A stretch of DNA of 64,000 nucleotides from Symbiodinium natans (Eukaryota > Sar > Dinophyceae > Suessiales > Symbiodiniaceae), in assembly GCA_905221605.1 (NCBI GenBank), contig CAJNDS010002197.1, positions 303,852 through 367,851 on the forward strand. The letters run 5' to 3'. A program made the position numbers and the translations under genes. The notes under the pieces are model-generated. The model searched no databases, was not told the origin of the DNA, and saw only the letters and a program-made list of their open reading frames with translations. Positions 38,555 to 47,920 of the stretch are shown here, in pieces. Position 1 is the stretch's first letter; each line of letters begins with the position of its first letter.

Positions 38555-38668
38555 AACTAGGACCTGGAGTAGGCCCTTATTTCCTTTTTTTTATGGGTTG
38601 GCGTTCCCTTATAACCCCCTTACACCCAAAAAGGGCGCCCTTTTATTCCTATAGGCGACTGGGTCTAG
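38555..38668. repeat. Hairpin element, CTAGGA family, copy 1
   Basis: Ends AACTAGGACCTGGAGTAGGC and (inverted) TTCCTAGACCCAGTCGCC; interior CCCTTATTTCC...AAAAAGGGCGCCCTTTTATTCC. Shares interior blocks with 48358-48470. It lies directly downstream of the retrotransposon. Confidence 0.6.
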
Positions 38669-38729
38669 GAAATGGTGATGCCATCTTATGGGGTATGTAG
38701 CCGTAGGGCCCCAGATTTTATTCTTCAAG

Positions 38730-38800
38730 GATACCTTACAAGCCGTCAAGAGCTCAACCCGAAGTAGGGCTTTCCGGGTGGGATTCCCTGAGCATCCGAG
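38730..38800 (+). CDS. Unit G exon 4
   Basis: Acceptor TTCTTCAAG ends at 38729; donor CCGAG|GTAGCC at 38801. Phase 0 in; reads DTLQAVKSSTRSRAFRVGFP then EHP. In phase with the exon before the retrotransposon, as expected if the element is intronic. Confidence 0.5.
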
Positions 38801-39320
38801 GTAGCCTCCTGACGCGCTCCGGATCTTCCGTGTCCAGCACAACCTCCCTCTCAGATGTGTGGAGCCCTTAGAGGGATTTTGGGCTTTGGGGCTTAAAGCT
38901 TTCGAGTTCAGTAGGGTTTAGGGTTTGGGGTTTAATCCGAGCATCTGTTTAATTGGTGGGGGGCCCCCCCCCCCCCCCCCCACAATAAGGAATGCAGGGT
39001 TCCGCAATAGTTGGACCGTGGCCCTGTATTGATTCTCTATTAAAAACAATAGGCTGCAGATCCCTGAGGTGCTGTAGCTTTGCGTCTCCGCAAGCAAAAC
39101 AAGAAGCCTGCCGACAGATTTTTGAACCCCCCCAAAAAAATTCCTTTAAATGTGGGGGGTTTGTCCCATACGAAATCCACCCTAATGGAAAGTAGTCTTC
39201 CGGCGGGCTTCCGGCAAAAAAACATTTCTTTAAATGTGGGGGTATAAATTAAACTGATGCTCGGATTAGGGCTTAAGGCGTTAGGTTCAGGGCCAAGGGG
39301 TTCAGGGCTTAGGAATTTAG

Positions 39321-39363
39321 GCCTCGGCAAGTGCCAAAAAATCGAGCCCAATCTTTGCCGAAG
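39321..39363 (+). CDS. Unit G exon 5
   Basis: Acceptor GGAATTTAG ends at 39320; donor CGAAG|GTAGCT at 39364. In-phase reading PRQVPKNRAQSLPK; frame 0 reads ASASAKKSSPIFAE. The minus strand of 39320-39410 is also open, so orientation rests on the splice sites. Confidence 0.4.
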
Positions 39364-39533
39364 GTAGCTGATTGATGGCCTTCCCGGGCGTGCGCTGCAC
39401 ATGCGCGCACAGCCCCGGATCCCGTACAGTAGCAGTAAACCCCTCAACTTCCGAAACCCTGAACTCCGATCCCAGACCGAAACCCTGAACCCCAAACCCT
39501 AAACCCTGAACCCTGAACCGTACACCCTGAGAG

Positions 39534-39594
39534 GACAACATGAAACCACCGGGAGACCCCACATCCCTAAGTCTGCACCACCCTGATCTTGAAG
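39534..39594 (+). CDS. Unit G exon 6
   Basis: Acceptor CTGAGAG ends at 39533 after CCCTAAA; donor GC at 39595 or GA at 39591. Reads DNMKPPGDPTSLSLHHPDLE. Confidence 0.55.
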
Positions 39595-39788
39595 GCATCA
39601 CTTTGGGTTTAGGGTTTAGGGTTTTGGCATCACTTCCAAACCCCCAAAATCCACGAGCCAAGGGCCCTATCACACCCTCAGACATCCTCCTCAACCATCC
39701 ATCACCACCCCCGATTTTCGGAACCCCGACCCCAAACCCTAAACCCCAAAAAAGACCCCCCACCCCCCCCCATGTTGTGTTGGAGCAG

Positions 39789-39827
39789 GCTCCCTCAAGA
39801 ACCCGAAGCCCTAAACTCCAGATTAGG
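39789..39827 (+). CDS. Unit G exon 7
   Basis: Acceptor TTGGAGCAG ends at 39788; donor TTAGG|GTTAGGG at 39828. Reads APSRTRSPKLQIR, an RS-like basic stretch, phase 0 in and out. Confidence 0.4.
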
Positions 39828-39882
39828 GTTAGGGTTTAGGGTAAACCTGTTTTGGTAGGTTGCCCAAGGCTTTTTATCACAG

Positions 39883-39940
39883 GGTGTTCTGGTCCCTGAA
39901 AGTCAAGCCGAAGCTCTAGCACCGAAGGCAGCAACGCAAT
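39883..39940 (+). CDS. Unit G exon 8
   Basis: Acceptor TTATCACAG ends at 39882; donor GT at 39941, or GC at 39946. Phase 0; reads GVLVPESQAEALAPKAATQ. Confidence 0.6.
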
Positions 39941-40022
39941 GTCGGGCTTATGGGGGTTCAGGGTGCTTAGAGGGTTTAGGGTTTAGGGTTTAGGGTTTAG
40001 GGTTTTTAGGGCTTCTGTATAG

Positions 40023-40046
40023 GCATCCTGAACGCGCTGTCGCCAG
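40023..40046 (+). CDS. Unit G microexon (24 nt)
   Basis: Acceptor CTGTATAG ends at 40022; consensus donor CCAG|GTGAGT at 40047. In phase 1 it reads ILNALSP. Confidence 0.45.
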
Positions 40047-40510
40047 GTGAGTGCCTCCCTGGGTCCCCAGGGAGTCTCTGCACGCGAATTCCTGCCGCCC
40101 GGCGCATCTGTTTATTATTTTTTAATAATAACACTATTATTATTAAAATTATTACTATTATTATCATTATTATTTTTTTTTTTTTTTTGTGCTGGGGGGT
40201 GGGGTTTAGAGCATAGGGGTTAGTGTTTAGGTTTCTTTTGTTTTACGGGTTTAGGGTTTGTGGACCCCTAGAAGAACCCTCCAGTAGACCAACCCTGAAA
40301 AGCACAAGGAGTTTTAAATATATGCACCCCACTGACGCCGTTTTCGTGGAGGGTTGTTTGGCAATCTGCAAAAAAATCGACGACCTTATTTCCTTTGCCC
40401 TACAAGGTCCTAAACCCTCAACCCCCAAACCCTAAACCCTAAACCCTAAACCCTCAACCCTCAACCCTAAACCCTAAACCCTAAACCCTTCCCCCCAACC
40501 CAACAACAAG

Positions 40511-40632
40511 AAACACGCCCTTCAAACGCAGCCAAGCCGCCTCCAGAAGAATGAAGCCAAGGAGCCCGGCAGCCAGTGCCAGTTTCACCACCCCGGCTCC
40601 GCATGGGCCTGGTGCATGCGCACGAAGGCAAG
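40511..40632 (+). CDS. Unit G exon 10
   Basis: Acceptor AACAACAAG ends at 40510; donor GCAAG|GTGAGG at 40633. 122 nt; phase-0 reading KHALQTQPSRLQKNEAKEPG, then SQCQFHHPGSAWAWCMRTKA with Cys/His residues. A second frame is open. CCCTAAA lies left and TTTAGGG right. Confidence 0.6.
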
Positions 40633-40950
40633 GTGAGGGTTTAGGGTTTAGGGTTTAGGGTTTCGGGTTTAGGGTTTAGGGTTTAGGGAAATCAGAGTTT
40701 GGGGCCGAATTCAGGAGTTGAAAACGCTCGGCTCCTTTGAGGGTTCACTCCCTATACAGATGCCAGCGTCAGGGTGGACTAGAACGTTTGGGGATATGGG
40801 GGGAAGGTACCCCTAAATTCGGACACCCCAATATCATATCGGGAGACTGAGTGACAACTTCAAGGGGCTTAGGGTTAGGGTTTAGGGAGTTAGTGTAATT
40901 TCTGCAGCCCTGCAGCTAACGCACTCAACGCCTTCGGACGCCTGAGCTAG

Positions 40951-41039
40951 AGTATTTGAACGCTGCGAGGGTCAAACGGCAACTTGGACGATGCGCCGCG
41001 CACGCACCCAACATACTCCAGCGCCTTAAGCGCAAATGA
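40951..41039 (+). CDS. Unit G exon with possible stop
   Basis: Acceptor TGAGCTAG ends at 40950. Entered in phase 1 it reads YLNAARVKRQLGRCAAHAPN, ILQRLKRK and TGA 41037-41039. In phase 2 it ends earlier at TAA. A gene could end here and another start downstream. Confidence 0.45.
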
Positions 41040-41437
41040 ATTACAGGTTACTCAGGGACGCCACACGACATCCTAAGCCAGAAGCCCTAAACCCTGTACC
41101 CTAAACCTCCCCCCACAAAACCAAAACTCTTTCAACACTCCCCCCCCTCCTCCGACTTGAAGGCTCCTGTATTTGTCTCCTGTGAGATTACGTGCGGGTT
41201 CAGCGTAACGGCCCTCCATCCCAGAGGCACATCTCAACCCACAACAACCGCCCCGCAAACCCCTACAAGCGCAATCTTTTTTGAGCTCCCTACACCCCCT
41301 AAACTCCCCAAACCCTAAACCCTGAACCCTAAACGCTAAACCCTAAACCCTAAACCCTAAACCCTAAACCCCAAACCCCAAACCCTACCCCTGGAAAACT
41401 TAGACAGGTAGGCTAAGAACGAACCATGAACTTGCAG

Positions 41438-41505
41438 TATTGGTGTGTGGCGGCCGTCGCCGTGTGCTTTTAGACCCGCTTGTGCACCTGGTACACCCTT
41501 TCTAG
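41438..41505 (+). CDS. Unit G exon 12
   Basis: Acceptor ACTTGCAG ends at 41437; donor CTAG|GTAGGC at 41506. Reads IGVWRPSPCAFRPACAPGTP in the frame that avoids the boundary stop. Confidence 0.4.
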
Positions 41506-41565
41506 GTAGGCCCTGAGGGTTTAGGGTTTAGGGTTTAGGGTTCAGGGTTCAGGGTTCAGGGTTTT

Positions 41566-41651
41566 GGGGAGATTTAATATTTTCCCTTGTTGGGTTTTAA
41601 AGGATCATGTTTAGGAACTTTTTTCTGAGGGTTAGAAGGGCCATCCTAGCT
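41566..41651. repeat. Hairpin element, TATTTTCCC family, copy 2
   Basis: TTTAATATTTTCCCTTGTTG through GAAGGGCCATCCTAG, parallel to 31364-31450. Confidence 0.55.
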
Positions 41652-41733
41652 TTGGTTTAGGTAGTTTAGGGTTTAGGGTCATGTAGCCGGGTGTTTGTTG
41701 GGCATCTTTTTGGCATCATGTGCTTTTGTTCAG

Positions 41734-41795
41734 GGTTCCGGTCGGTGCCAGAGCCAAGATCGCAAAGGAGTGGACACGGCTCCTAGGGTATCCAG
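41734..41795 (+). CDS. Unit G exon 13
   Basis: Acceptor TTTTGTTCAG ends at 41733; donor CCAG|GTTGTG at 41796 (or earlier at 41788). Reads VPVGARAKIAKEWTRLLGYP, clearly protein-like. Confidence 0.6.
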
Positions 41796-41822
41796 GTTGT
41801 GCAAAGGTGCCTAAACCTTGGG

Positions 41823-41889
41823 CTAACAGTCCTTCACAGGGATTAGTACCCCCCGCCCCCCCCTAGTAGAATCCCTTAAGGACTGCTAG
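41823..41889. repeat. Hairpin element, CTAACAGTCC family, 67-bp copy
   Basis: Left CTAACAGTCCTTCACAGGGA, right arm reading CTAGCAGTCCTTAAGGGATT on the minus strand, with a C-rich loop. Almost the whole element is terminal inverted repeat. Confidence 0.65.
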
Positions 41890-42107
41890 TTTTAGGGGGA
41901 ACATCCCAACCCTAAACCCTAGCCCTAAACCCTAAACCCTAGCCCTAAACCCTAAACCCTTTACCTATACCCTAAACCCTAAAAGCCTACAACAACCCTA
42001 AGCCCTAATCCCTTCGGGGGATGCAGGGCTCCAGATGTTTAGGGTTTAGGGTTTAGGGTTTAGGGTTTGGGGTTTAGGGTTTAGGGTTTAGGGTTGAGGC
42101 TTCACAG

Positions 42108-42179
42108 TGAACTCTTGGCTCCCAATCCATCTACGACGAGACGTTGCGGCCCACAGTCCGGTTCGGATCCCAAAACCTG
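42108..42179 (+). CDS. Unit G exon 14
   Basis: Acceptor GCTTCACAG ends at 42107; donor ACCTG|GTTTAGGG at 42180. Reads ELLAPNPSTTRRCGPQSGSD then PKT; another frame is also open. TTTAGGG on both sides. Confidence 0.5.
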
Positions 42180-42353
42180 GTTTAGGGTTTAGGGTTTAGG
42201 GTTTAGGTTTTAGGGTTTAGGGTTTAGGGTTTAGGGTTTAAGGTTTAGGGTTTAGGGTTTAGGGTTTAGGGTCACCTTGAACCCTAAGCCCAAACACCCT
42301 AAACGCCTAAACCGAGTCCTTCGGCACGGCGGTAAGACTGAACCCTGCAAGAG

Positions 42354-42384
42354 GATCTCCCCATGCTCCCATGCTCGAACGCAG
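42354..42384 (+). CDS. Unit G exon 15 (short)
   Basis: Acceptor TGCAAGAG ends near 42353; donor GCAGG|GTTGTA near 42385. Reads ISPCSHARTQ. Weak on its own; boundaries are approximate. Confidence 0.3.
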
Positions 42385-42463
42385 GGTTGTAAGGTGTAAG
42401 GTTTACGGGTCTAGGGTTTAGGGTTTAGGGTTTAGGGTTTAGGGTTGAAGTTAGGGTGTGCAG

Positions 42464-42511
42464 AGTGCCTGCAGCAGCAGTTGTCATCTGAAGAGCTTCT
42501 CTGAGCTGTCG
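42464..42511 (+). CDS. Unit G exon 16
   Basis: Acceptor GTGTGCAG ends at 42463; donor GTCG|GTTTAC at 42512. Phase 0 reading SACSSSCHLKSFSELS; another frame reads CLQQQLSSEELL. The next intron (42512-42618) is a conventional 107-nt intron without telomere motifs. Confidence 0.5.
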
Positions 42512-42618
42512 GTTTACGTGTTGCTCGGAGGGTCAATTCACTTGATGTGTCTTTCTGAATGCACGCGGCATGCCTAGCTGCACGGCAGTAATTTAAGTCG
42601 GCGTGGTTCTGCTTGCAG

Positions 42619-42670
42619 ACTTATCCTGAGGCCCCCCCCTCTCTGACGGCAGCTTCATTGCGGATGCAGG
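42619..42670 (+). CDS. Unit G exon 17
   Basis: Acceptor TTCTGCTTGCAG ends at 42618; donor CAGG|GTTGAA at 42671. Phase 0 reading TYPEAPPSLTAASLRMQ, in phase with exon 16. Confidence 0.65.
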
Positions 42671-43132
42671 GTTGAACTCTATAACTAGAGGCTGAAATCC
42701 TGAATCCCTACTTTAAACCCTAGAGTTTCAGGACGTCTCGTTCCCCTCATGGTGCTGGCCCCATAGGAGGAAGTGCACTTGAAGGTTCATGGGTTGTTAC
42801 ACAGCAGGGGAGCTATAGGCCTTACGTAGGGCTTTAGGACTCAGATATCCTACTCAAGATATACTGACAGTCGCCCATAGCGAGGGCTTCAGCGGCTGTG
42901 GCGCTTCAGGTCTTGTTGCTCCGGGATTCTAGGCATTACTCCCTACAGTCCCGAGTTTCTCTGAGCGCGTTTTCGGTCTTGCTTGCAACGGAGACGTTTT
43001 CCCTAGACTTAAACAGGGTTTATGGATCGAACCCCCCCTAGAATTACGCGTTCAGGACTGAGGAAAGAGCGCACGCATGCCTGAAACCCTAAACCCTAAA
43101 CCCCAAACACCCTAAACCTTAAGCATTGCCAG
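42671..43132. other. Intron or spacer, mostly unique
   Basis: Only short telomere-motif remnants until a CCCTAAA tract at 43080-43125. A possible small exon lies at 42732-42751 (GRLVPLM). Nothing else was recognised. Confidence 0.4.
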
Positions 43133-43265
43133 AGAGATGTTGAGAGGGCCCGCCGCGTCGTCCGCTCTGCACAAGCAGCACGTGGGCACGTGGCATTAGC
43201 AAGCTGTTGCCTCGGAGAGAACGCCGGAGCTCAGTGTGCTCCTAAGAATCCTAAGGAGGGATGGG
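43133..43265 (+). CDS. Unit G exon 18, long
   Basis: Acceptor CATTGCCAG ends at 43132; donor ATGGG|GTCTAGGG at 43266. 133 nt in one frame: RDVERARRVVRSAQAARGHV, ALASCCLGENAGAQCAPKNP, KEGW. Helical then Cys-containing. CCCTAAA lies left and TTTAGGG right. Confidence 0.7.
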
Positions 43266-43716
43266 GTCTAGGGTTTAGGGTCTAGGGTTTAGGGTTGAGG
43301 GTTTAGGGTTTAGGATTTAGGGTTTAGAGTTCAGGATTGGTTCAGGGTTCAGGTTTCAGGGCTTAGGGTTTAGGGTTTAGGGCCACAAGGTTTTAGGGCT
43401 TGCGGGCTTCAGGCCTTGTTCTTCAGAGGGATTATTTTCATTTCTGGGGGCTCTCAAACAAATAGTGGAGGTCAGGATTTGTCTCTTTGTTTGCAACCCA
43501 TGGGAATATAGAAGATGAATAAGCAGGCATTGCGCTTAAACTAGGGTTTAGGGTTTAGGGCTTGCCCTTCTGATACAGAGCCCCAAATGCAATGCGCACC
43601 CCCCCCCCCCCCGGCCCACCCCAAATCTCCAGAAGCACCCACACCAAGAAAGGGTGCTATTGGTTTAGGGTTTAGGGTTTAGGGTTTAGGGTTTAGGGTT
43701 TATTGATTTGCTTGAG

Positions 43717-43748
43717 TCCAACATGGACTGGCCGGGGCTGCAATTAGG
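43717..43748 (+). CDS. Unit G exon 19 (32 nt)
   Basis: Acceptor TGCTTGAG ends at 43716; donor TTAGG|GTTTCGGG at 43749. Reads SNMDWPGLQL. Short, so weak. Confidence 0.35.
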
Positions 43749-43846
43749 GTTTCGGGTTCAGGGCTTAGGGCGTAGGGTTTCGGGCCCTAAACCCTAAACC
43801 CTAAACCCTAAACGTTGAGGGTTGGGTGAAAGAAGAAAACTAACAG

Positions 43847-43940
43847 CTGGAATCTGGAGGGGCCACGGCGTTCTGAAAACCCCTTGTGATGGGCAGGGTG
43901 AGTCTGCGGAGATCAGGGGCCTGACACCCTGGGATCGTGT
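43847..43940 (+). CDS. Unit G exon 20
   Basis: Acceptor ACTAACAG ends at 43846; donor GTGT|GTGGGG at 43941. Reads GIWRGHGVLKTPCDGQGESA then EIRGLTPWDR. First of four exons that chain in phase to a stop. Confidence 0.65.
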
Positions 43941-44302
43941 GTGGGGGTTTGGGGTTTAGGGTTTAGGGTTTAGGGTTTAGGGTTTAGGGTTTAGGGGTTC
44001 GAGCGTTTTAGGGTTAGGGACTCAGAGTCTGGGATGTAGCCGTAAGCCCCACAAAGGTGATACTCTACCTGAGCTTAGGGGCTCTACGCCCTAAGCCCCC
44101 CAAAACCCCTACACGACAGCTACCCTAGTCCTAACTTCCGCTCAAACCCTGAACCCTGCTTATCACCAGCCGTGAAAACTTCAAGTACACCCAACAAGCC
44201 TTTCAGTTGCCCTAAACCCTAAACCCTAAACCCTAAACCCTAAACCCTAAACCCTAAACCCTAAACCCTAAACCCTAAACCCTAAACCCTAAACCCAACA
44301 AG

Positions 44303-44345
44303 CCTTGATCTAGATGCTTCTGAAAGCAAAAGCACTCCACAAAGG
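44303..44345 (+). CDS. Unit G exon 21
   Basis: Acceptor CCAACAAG ends at 44302; donor AAAGG|GTTCCT at 44346. Entered in phase 2 it reads LDLDASESKSTPQR, ending in phase 0. Short 109-nt intron after it, filled with CCCTAAA/CCCTACA. Confidence 0.6.
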
Positions 44346-44454
44346 GTTCCTGTACCTACTAAACCCCTAAACCCTAAACCCTACACCCTACACCCCACAC
44401 CCTACACCTTACACCCTACACCCTAAACCCTAAACCTCTCACCCTTCTCTGCAG

Positions 44455-44562
44455 CACCCACCTCCAGCAGAGCTCTGGAGGGAGAAAGGAGGCGAAGTCG
44501 CTGGAGGCACCCGGCGCGTGGAGAGGTCCACGAGCAGCCAGAACCCCCACCACCCTTCTAAG
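44455..44562 (+). CDS. Unit G exon 22
   Basis: Strong acceptor CTTCTCTGCAG ends at 44454; donor TCTAAG|GTTTGG at 44563. 108 nt, phase 0; reads HPPPAELWREKGGEVAGGTR then RVERSTSSQNPHHPSK. Confidence 0.7.
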
Positions 44563-44710
44563 GTTTGGGGTTTTGGGTTTAGGGTTTAGGGTTTAGGGTT
44601 ACCAGGTTTAGGGTCTAGGGCGACCAGGTTTAGGGTTTAGGGTTTAGGGTTTAGGGCATAGGGTTTAGGGTTTAGGGTTTAGTGCACCCCGCCACCTTGA
44701 AACCATTCAG

Positions 44711-44764
44711 GCCCCTGGAGTAGAGCAGCCCCCAGCAATTGCGTTGTTTCTGTTCCGCCAATGA
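44711..44764 (+). CDS. Unit G terminal exon
   Basis: Acceptor ACCATTCAG ends at 44710. Phase 0 reading APGVEQPPAIALFLFRQ and TGA 44762-44764. A C-then-A homopolymer (44811-44841) follows in the presumed 3' flank. Confidence 0.65.
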   Translation, partial: APGVEQPPAIALFLFRQ

Positions 44765-45921
44765 GAAATTGTCTTGTCATGTCGATAGAACTACTAGAAT
44801 AACCCCCCGCCACCCCCCCCCCCCAAAAAAAAAAAAAAAAAAGACATACATACATATATATCTACATACACAAAAACCTACTCTAATTAAGGCCCCTATA
44901 TTGAACCAATCCGATGGTAGCCGGCCTCTCCATGTAGTGCTCACCTCGCTTGGGCCCATAGCCATGCCATCAGAGGGCTGGAAGTTGAGTTGAATGTTTG
45001 GGGTTTCGGGCTTGTGGCTTAGCGTTTAGGGTTTAGGGTTTGCGCTTTAGGGTTTAGGGACTTCGGGGGTTGAGCTCTTTTAATCTCAGACCCTGCGAAT
45101 TCCTAGTCGTGAAACGTCCCTCAAAACCATATCGTCGGAAATTAGGGGCCTGTGCACCTTTGTGGTTTGTGCTTCGCAGTTCCGTGAACCTTGCTGGCGT
45201 TTTTGGGGTTTTGGGGATCCGGGGTGTTTGTTACATAGACTCGGTGAGGGGCTGGGGTTAGTTCTTGACGGGTTGAAATTGGAGACCCGAAAAGGTCGGA
45301 AGAAGCTTCTGGAAATGTATGGGCTTCGTGCATCGGGCTTCGGAACTAAGGTCAGTTGCTTGTCGCGGCCTCCTAGGGTCTCGGCGTTGTAGGAAACCAT
45401 AGGTGCAGAACACGCTCACGCAGAAAGCTGATGTCAAATCAACGGCATCAGTGCATGCATCCGAGGCATTGAACCCGTTTCCCGAAATGTTTCTCAACCG
45501 TTAAGCTTGCGTGCTTGCTTGTCTGCATGCATAAGCGCACCTAACATGTGGAGGGTCTACGGGAATCCATGAGAATGAGAGTTTTGGCTGAGGGGCTTTC
45601 TATGCTTTAGGTCGCATGTGGGGTTTAGGGCTTAGGGTTTAGGGTGCAGGGTTTAGGGTTTCGGGTTAGTATTTCTGTAGGGTCCAGGCTGGTGAGCGGC
45701 CGTGAAACAAGATGTACCCTCAACCTTCCTTCGCTGGCTCTGACTGGGATTTGGGGGGAATGCTGTCCTCGCACTGACTATGGGAAGACCGTGGATTTAA
45801 GCAGCCCTAAACCCTAAACCCTAAACCCTAAAACCTAAACCCTAAACTCTAAACCCAACAACCTAGTGAACTGAGCAGGCTTAGGGTCTAGGCTTTGCAC
45901 TTTGAGGCGATATATTTGAGG
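44765..45921. other. Intergenic region between units G and H
   Basis: Contains the poly-C/poly-A tract, TTTAGGG at 45015-45060 and 45622-45665, and CCCTAAA at 45806-45858. Open frames at 45070-45400 are not flanked by convincing splice sites. No gene called. Confidence 0.45.
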
Positions 45922-45973
45922 ATGGTTGTTCTAACTCTGGACCCTGCTTTTGGCACCGGCCATAACAAAGAGG
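45922..45973 (+). CDS. Unit H possible first exon
   Basis: ATG at 45922 after an AG at 45920; reads MVVLTLDPAFGTGHNKE to a GT donor at 45974 (GAGG|GTTTGC). TTTAGGG follows. Confidence 0.45.
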
Positions 45974-46058
45974 GTTTGCTGTTTAGGGTTTAGGGTTTCG
46001 GGTTTAGGGTTCAGGGTTCAGGGTTTACGGTTTACGGTTTAGGATAAGGACTATCCAG

Positions 46059-46131
46059 TCACAACACACCCCCCACTTCCTCTCGACGAGCCAGTCGTTG
46101 CGGCCTCCTCCCCAGTGCTTTGTTTTGTCGG
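46059..46131 (+). CDS. Unit H exon 2
   Basis: Acceptor CTATCCAG ends at 46058; donor GTCGG|GTCTCG at 46132. In phase from exon 1 it reads TTHPPLPLDEPVVAASSPVL then CFV; frame 0 is open too. Confidence 0.45.
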
Positions 46132-46414
46132 GTCTCGAGGCTGCTTGCTTTTTTTTCGGGGCAGTTTTAGGGCTTTCAATGGACCCTATTCGGGTTTAGG
46201 TTTTATAGGGTTTAGGATTTAGGGGCTTCGGAATAGAGATAGGATTTTTGAGTCAGTTCAGAGTTTAGTGGTTTGGGGGATTTGGGTGTTTAGTGGTTTA
46301 GTGGTTCTGTGGTTTCGTGTTTAGGGTTTAGGGTTTAGGGTTTAGGGTTTAGGGCTTAGCGGGGCACCCAAAGCCGATGCGTCTCCCCGTAGCGTTTTAT
46401 GCTTTCGGGTGCAG

Positions 46415-46440
46415 GGGCTCATGATTCCGAGGCCTTTCCC
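46415..46440 (+). CDS. Unit H exon 3 (26 nt)
   Basis: Acceptor GGTGCAG ends at 46414; donor CCC|GTAAAC at 46441. Reads AHDSEAFP or GLMIPRPFP; not resolved with its neighbours. Confidence 0.35.
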
Positions 46441-46535
46441 GTAAACTAAACCCTGTAAACCTCAAACCCTAAACCCCCAAACTCTACACCCAAACTCTAC
46501 ACCCTAAGCCCTAAACCCTAAAACCCTAAACCCAG

Positions 46536-46606
46536 GGACCAAGTTTTCAGAGTTGATTGGCTGTGCCGTCCGTCCGTGTGGCAACCTCGAGACCAAACTC
46601 GGGAAG
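46536..46606 (+). CDS. Unit H exon 4
   Basis: Acceptor AAACCCAG ends at 46535; donor GGAAG|GTCTTA at 46607. Reads TKFSELIGCAVRPCGNLETK then LGK, ending in phase 0. If unspliced the frame runs Pro-rich to TGA 46739-46741. Confidence 0.55.
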
Positions 46607-46784
46607 GTCTTATATCGCGAGCCCGAAGCCTGCAAGCACCCTAAACCCGAAACCCTGGAAGGCCCCCCCGAGCCTCTCAACCCTGAACCCGAATCCCTAA
46701 ATGTCCCAAACCGCACTCCCCCGAAACCTTCAGCCGCCTGACCCTAAACCCTGAACCCTAAACCCTAAAGCCTGCCATGAACAG

Positions 46785-46885
46785 TTGCAAACCATAAAGA
46801 CTGAAGTCCGGAAGCCCCAAGACACCGAGTCGCCAACTTCCGAAAGATCTCCCTTCCGCCTGAGCTTGTCACGTGGCGAGTGCCG
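46785..46885 (+). CDS. Unit H exon 5
   Basis: Acceptor CATGAACAG ends at 46784; donor GT at 46886, or at 46873 which keeps phase with the next exon. Only frame 0 is open: LQTIKTEVRKPQDTESPTSE then RSPFRLSLS. Joins exon 4 in phase. Confidence 0.65.
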
Positions 46886-47073
46886 GTCAGAGGTTTGTGT
46901 TTTAGGGTTTAGGGTTTAGCGTTCAGGGTTTAGGGTTTAGGGTTTAGGGTTTAGGGGTTAGGTTTAGGGCATAGCGTTTCGGAGTTTTGGGGGCATTAAA
47001 CCCTGAAACCCTGCACTAAACCCTAAACCCTAAACCCTAAACCCTAAACCCCTTGAAAAGACCCTAACCCCAG

Positions 47074-47216
47074 TATTTGCGCAGTGCGGCTTCCTGTCAG
47101 ACAGTGCAATGGAAGTTGCGTGCTGGGACCGCTTGAGCAGAGCCGAAGCCCAGTTTCGATCAAGTCGCGACTATGAACTCAGGCCCATGAGAGTGTGCAA
47201 GGGAATCCGACCACCA
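47074..47216 (+). CDS. Unit H exon 6, long
   Basis: Acceptor AACCCCAG ends at 47073; donor CCACCA|GTATGC at 47217. Reads FAQCGFLSDSAMEVACWDRL, SRAEAQFRSSRDYELRPMRV, CKGIRPP, ending in phase 0. A hairpin element starts 4 nt into the following intron. Confidence 0.65.
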
Positions 47217-47220
47217 GTAT

Positions 47221-47325
47221 GCCTAGTAGTAGAGTAGGTAGCCTTTAACCTTTTTGGGGGTAGTACTATCCCCTTATAATCCCAAAGGTTCACCTTTAAT
47301 TCCCCCAGGTTCCTGGACAACTAGG
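47221..47325. repeat. Hairpin element, CCTAGTAGTAGAG family, copy 2
   Basis: GCCTAGTAGTAGAGTAGGTA through GGACAACTAGG, high similarity to 16577-16679. Confidence 0.6.
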
Positions 47326-47839
47326 TATGTACACTATAGGGTTTAGGGTTTAGGGTTTAGGGTTTAGAGCTGTTTTGAGCGTGTGTGTATACTAAAACTC
47401 ATGAGAACAAGTCATGTCCGCCCCTAACTTCCCTAGAGCCCTGCGGGGCTTCAGGGATCAAGCCGTAAGATCGGGGTCGGAATAGTTACTAATGATATTC
47501 CCTTAGGGCCGCTGTAGAATGATACTATAAGAACCCCCAAAACCCTGTTCTAGTTCTTGAGGCTCCTACAGTAGGGCCGGGCAGAATACTTCGTTGCGTT
47601 CGCACAGACTTTTTTTGTGGTTTGGGCATCCTGACGGCTTGGGATTCAAGGTCTAGGGTTGAAGGTTTCGCGCGCGCCCCTACTTCCTAGTAAACCCTAA
47701 CCCGAAGCCCCTTATAGCGTTAAGGGTTTGAGAGTTTTTTTTGTTCAGGGTGGCCCTTAGAGCTCTCATGTCCTGTATTTCCGATTGCGAAAGAACCCTG
47801 ATCTCATTCTTGCCCAGTGGTATCCTTTCCCCGTTTTTG

Positions 47840-47920
47840 GGTTCAAGCTTCCCTCATAGAGTAACCAACCCCAAAAGCAGTGCCCTCAACATGATATGGC
47901 TACTGGGATACCAAGAATTT
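47840..47920. repeat. Hairpin element, AGTAACCA family, copy 1
   Basis: AGAGTAACCAACCCCAAAAG ... ATGGCTACTGGGATACCAAG; inverted ends AGTAACCA and its complement. A close copy lies at 50985-51065. Confidence 0.5.

Larger units (their letters stand above)
31535..44685. repeat. Telomere-like intron repeats of unit G
   Basis: CCCTAAA-type: about 32020-32097, 32210-32510 (CCCTTAAA variants), 39480-39530, 40410-40490, 41285-41390, 41908-42005, 43080-43125, 43786-43815, 44212-44294, 44360-44440. TTTAGGG-type: about 31640-31785, 32606-32668, 39604-39622, 39965-40010, 40636-40690, 41514-41565, 42035-42095, 42180-42275, 42410-42450, 43265-43385, 43665-43705, 43945-44000, 44563-44685. Confidence 0.85.

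Noticed and set aside
39320-39410. Minus-strand exon (HVQRTPGKAINQLPSAKIGL)
   Set aside because: The plus-strand reading has better splice edges and fits the phase chain of unit G; not excluded without transcripts.
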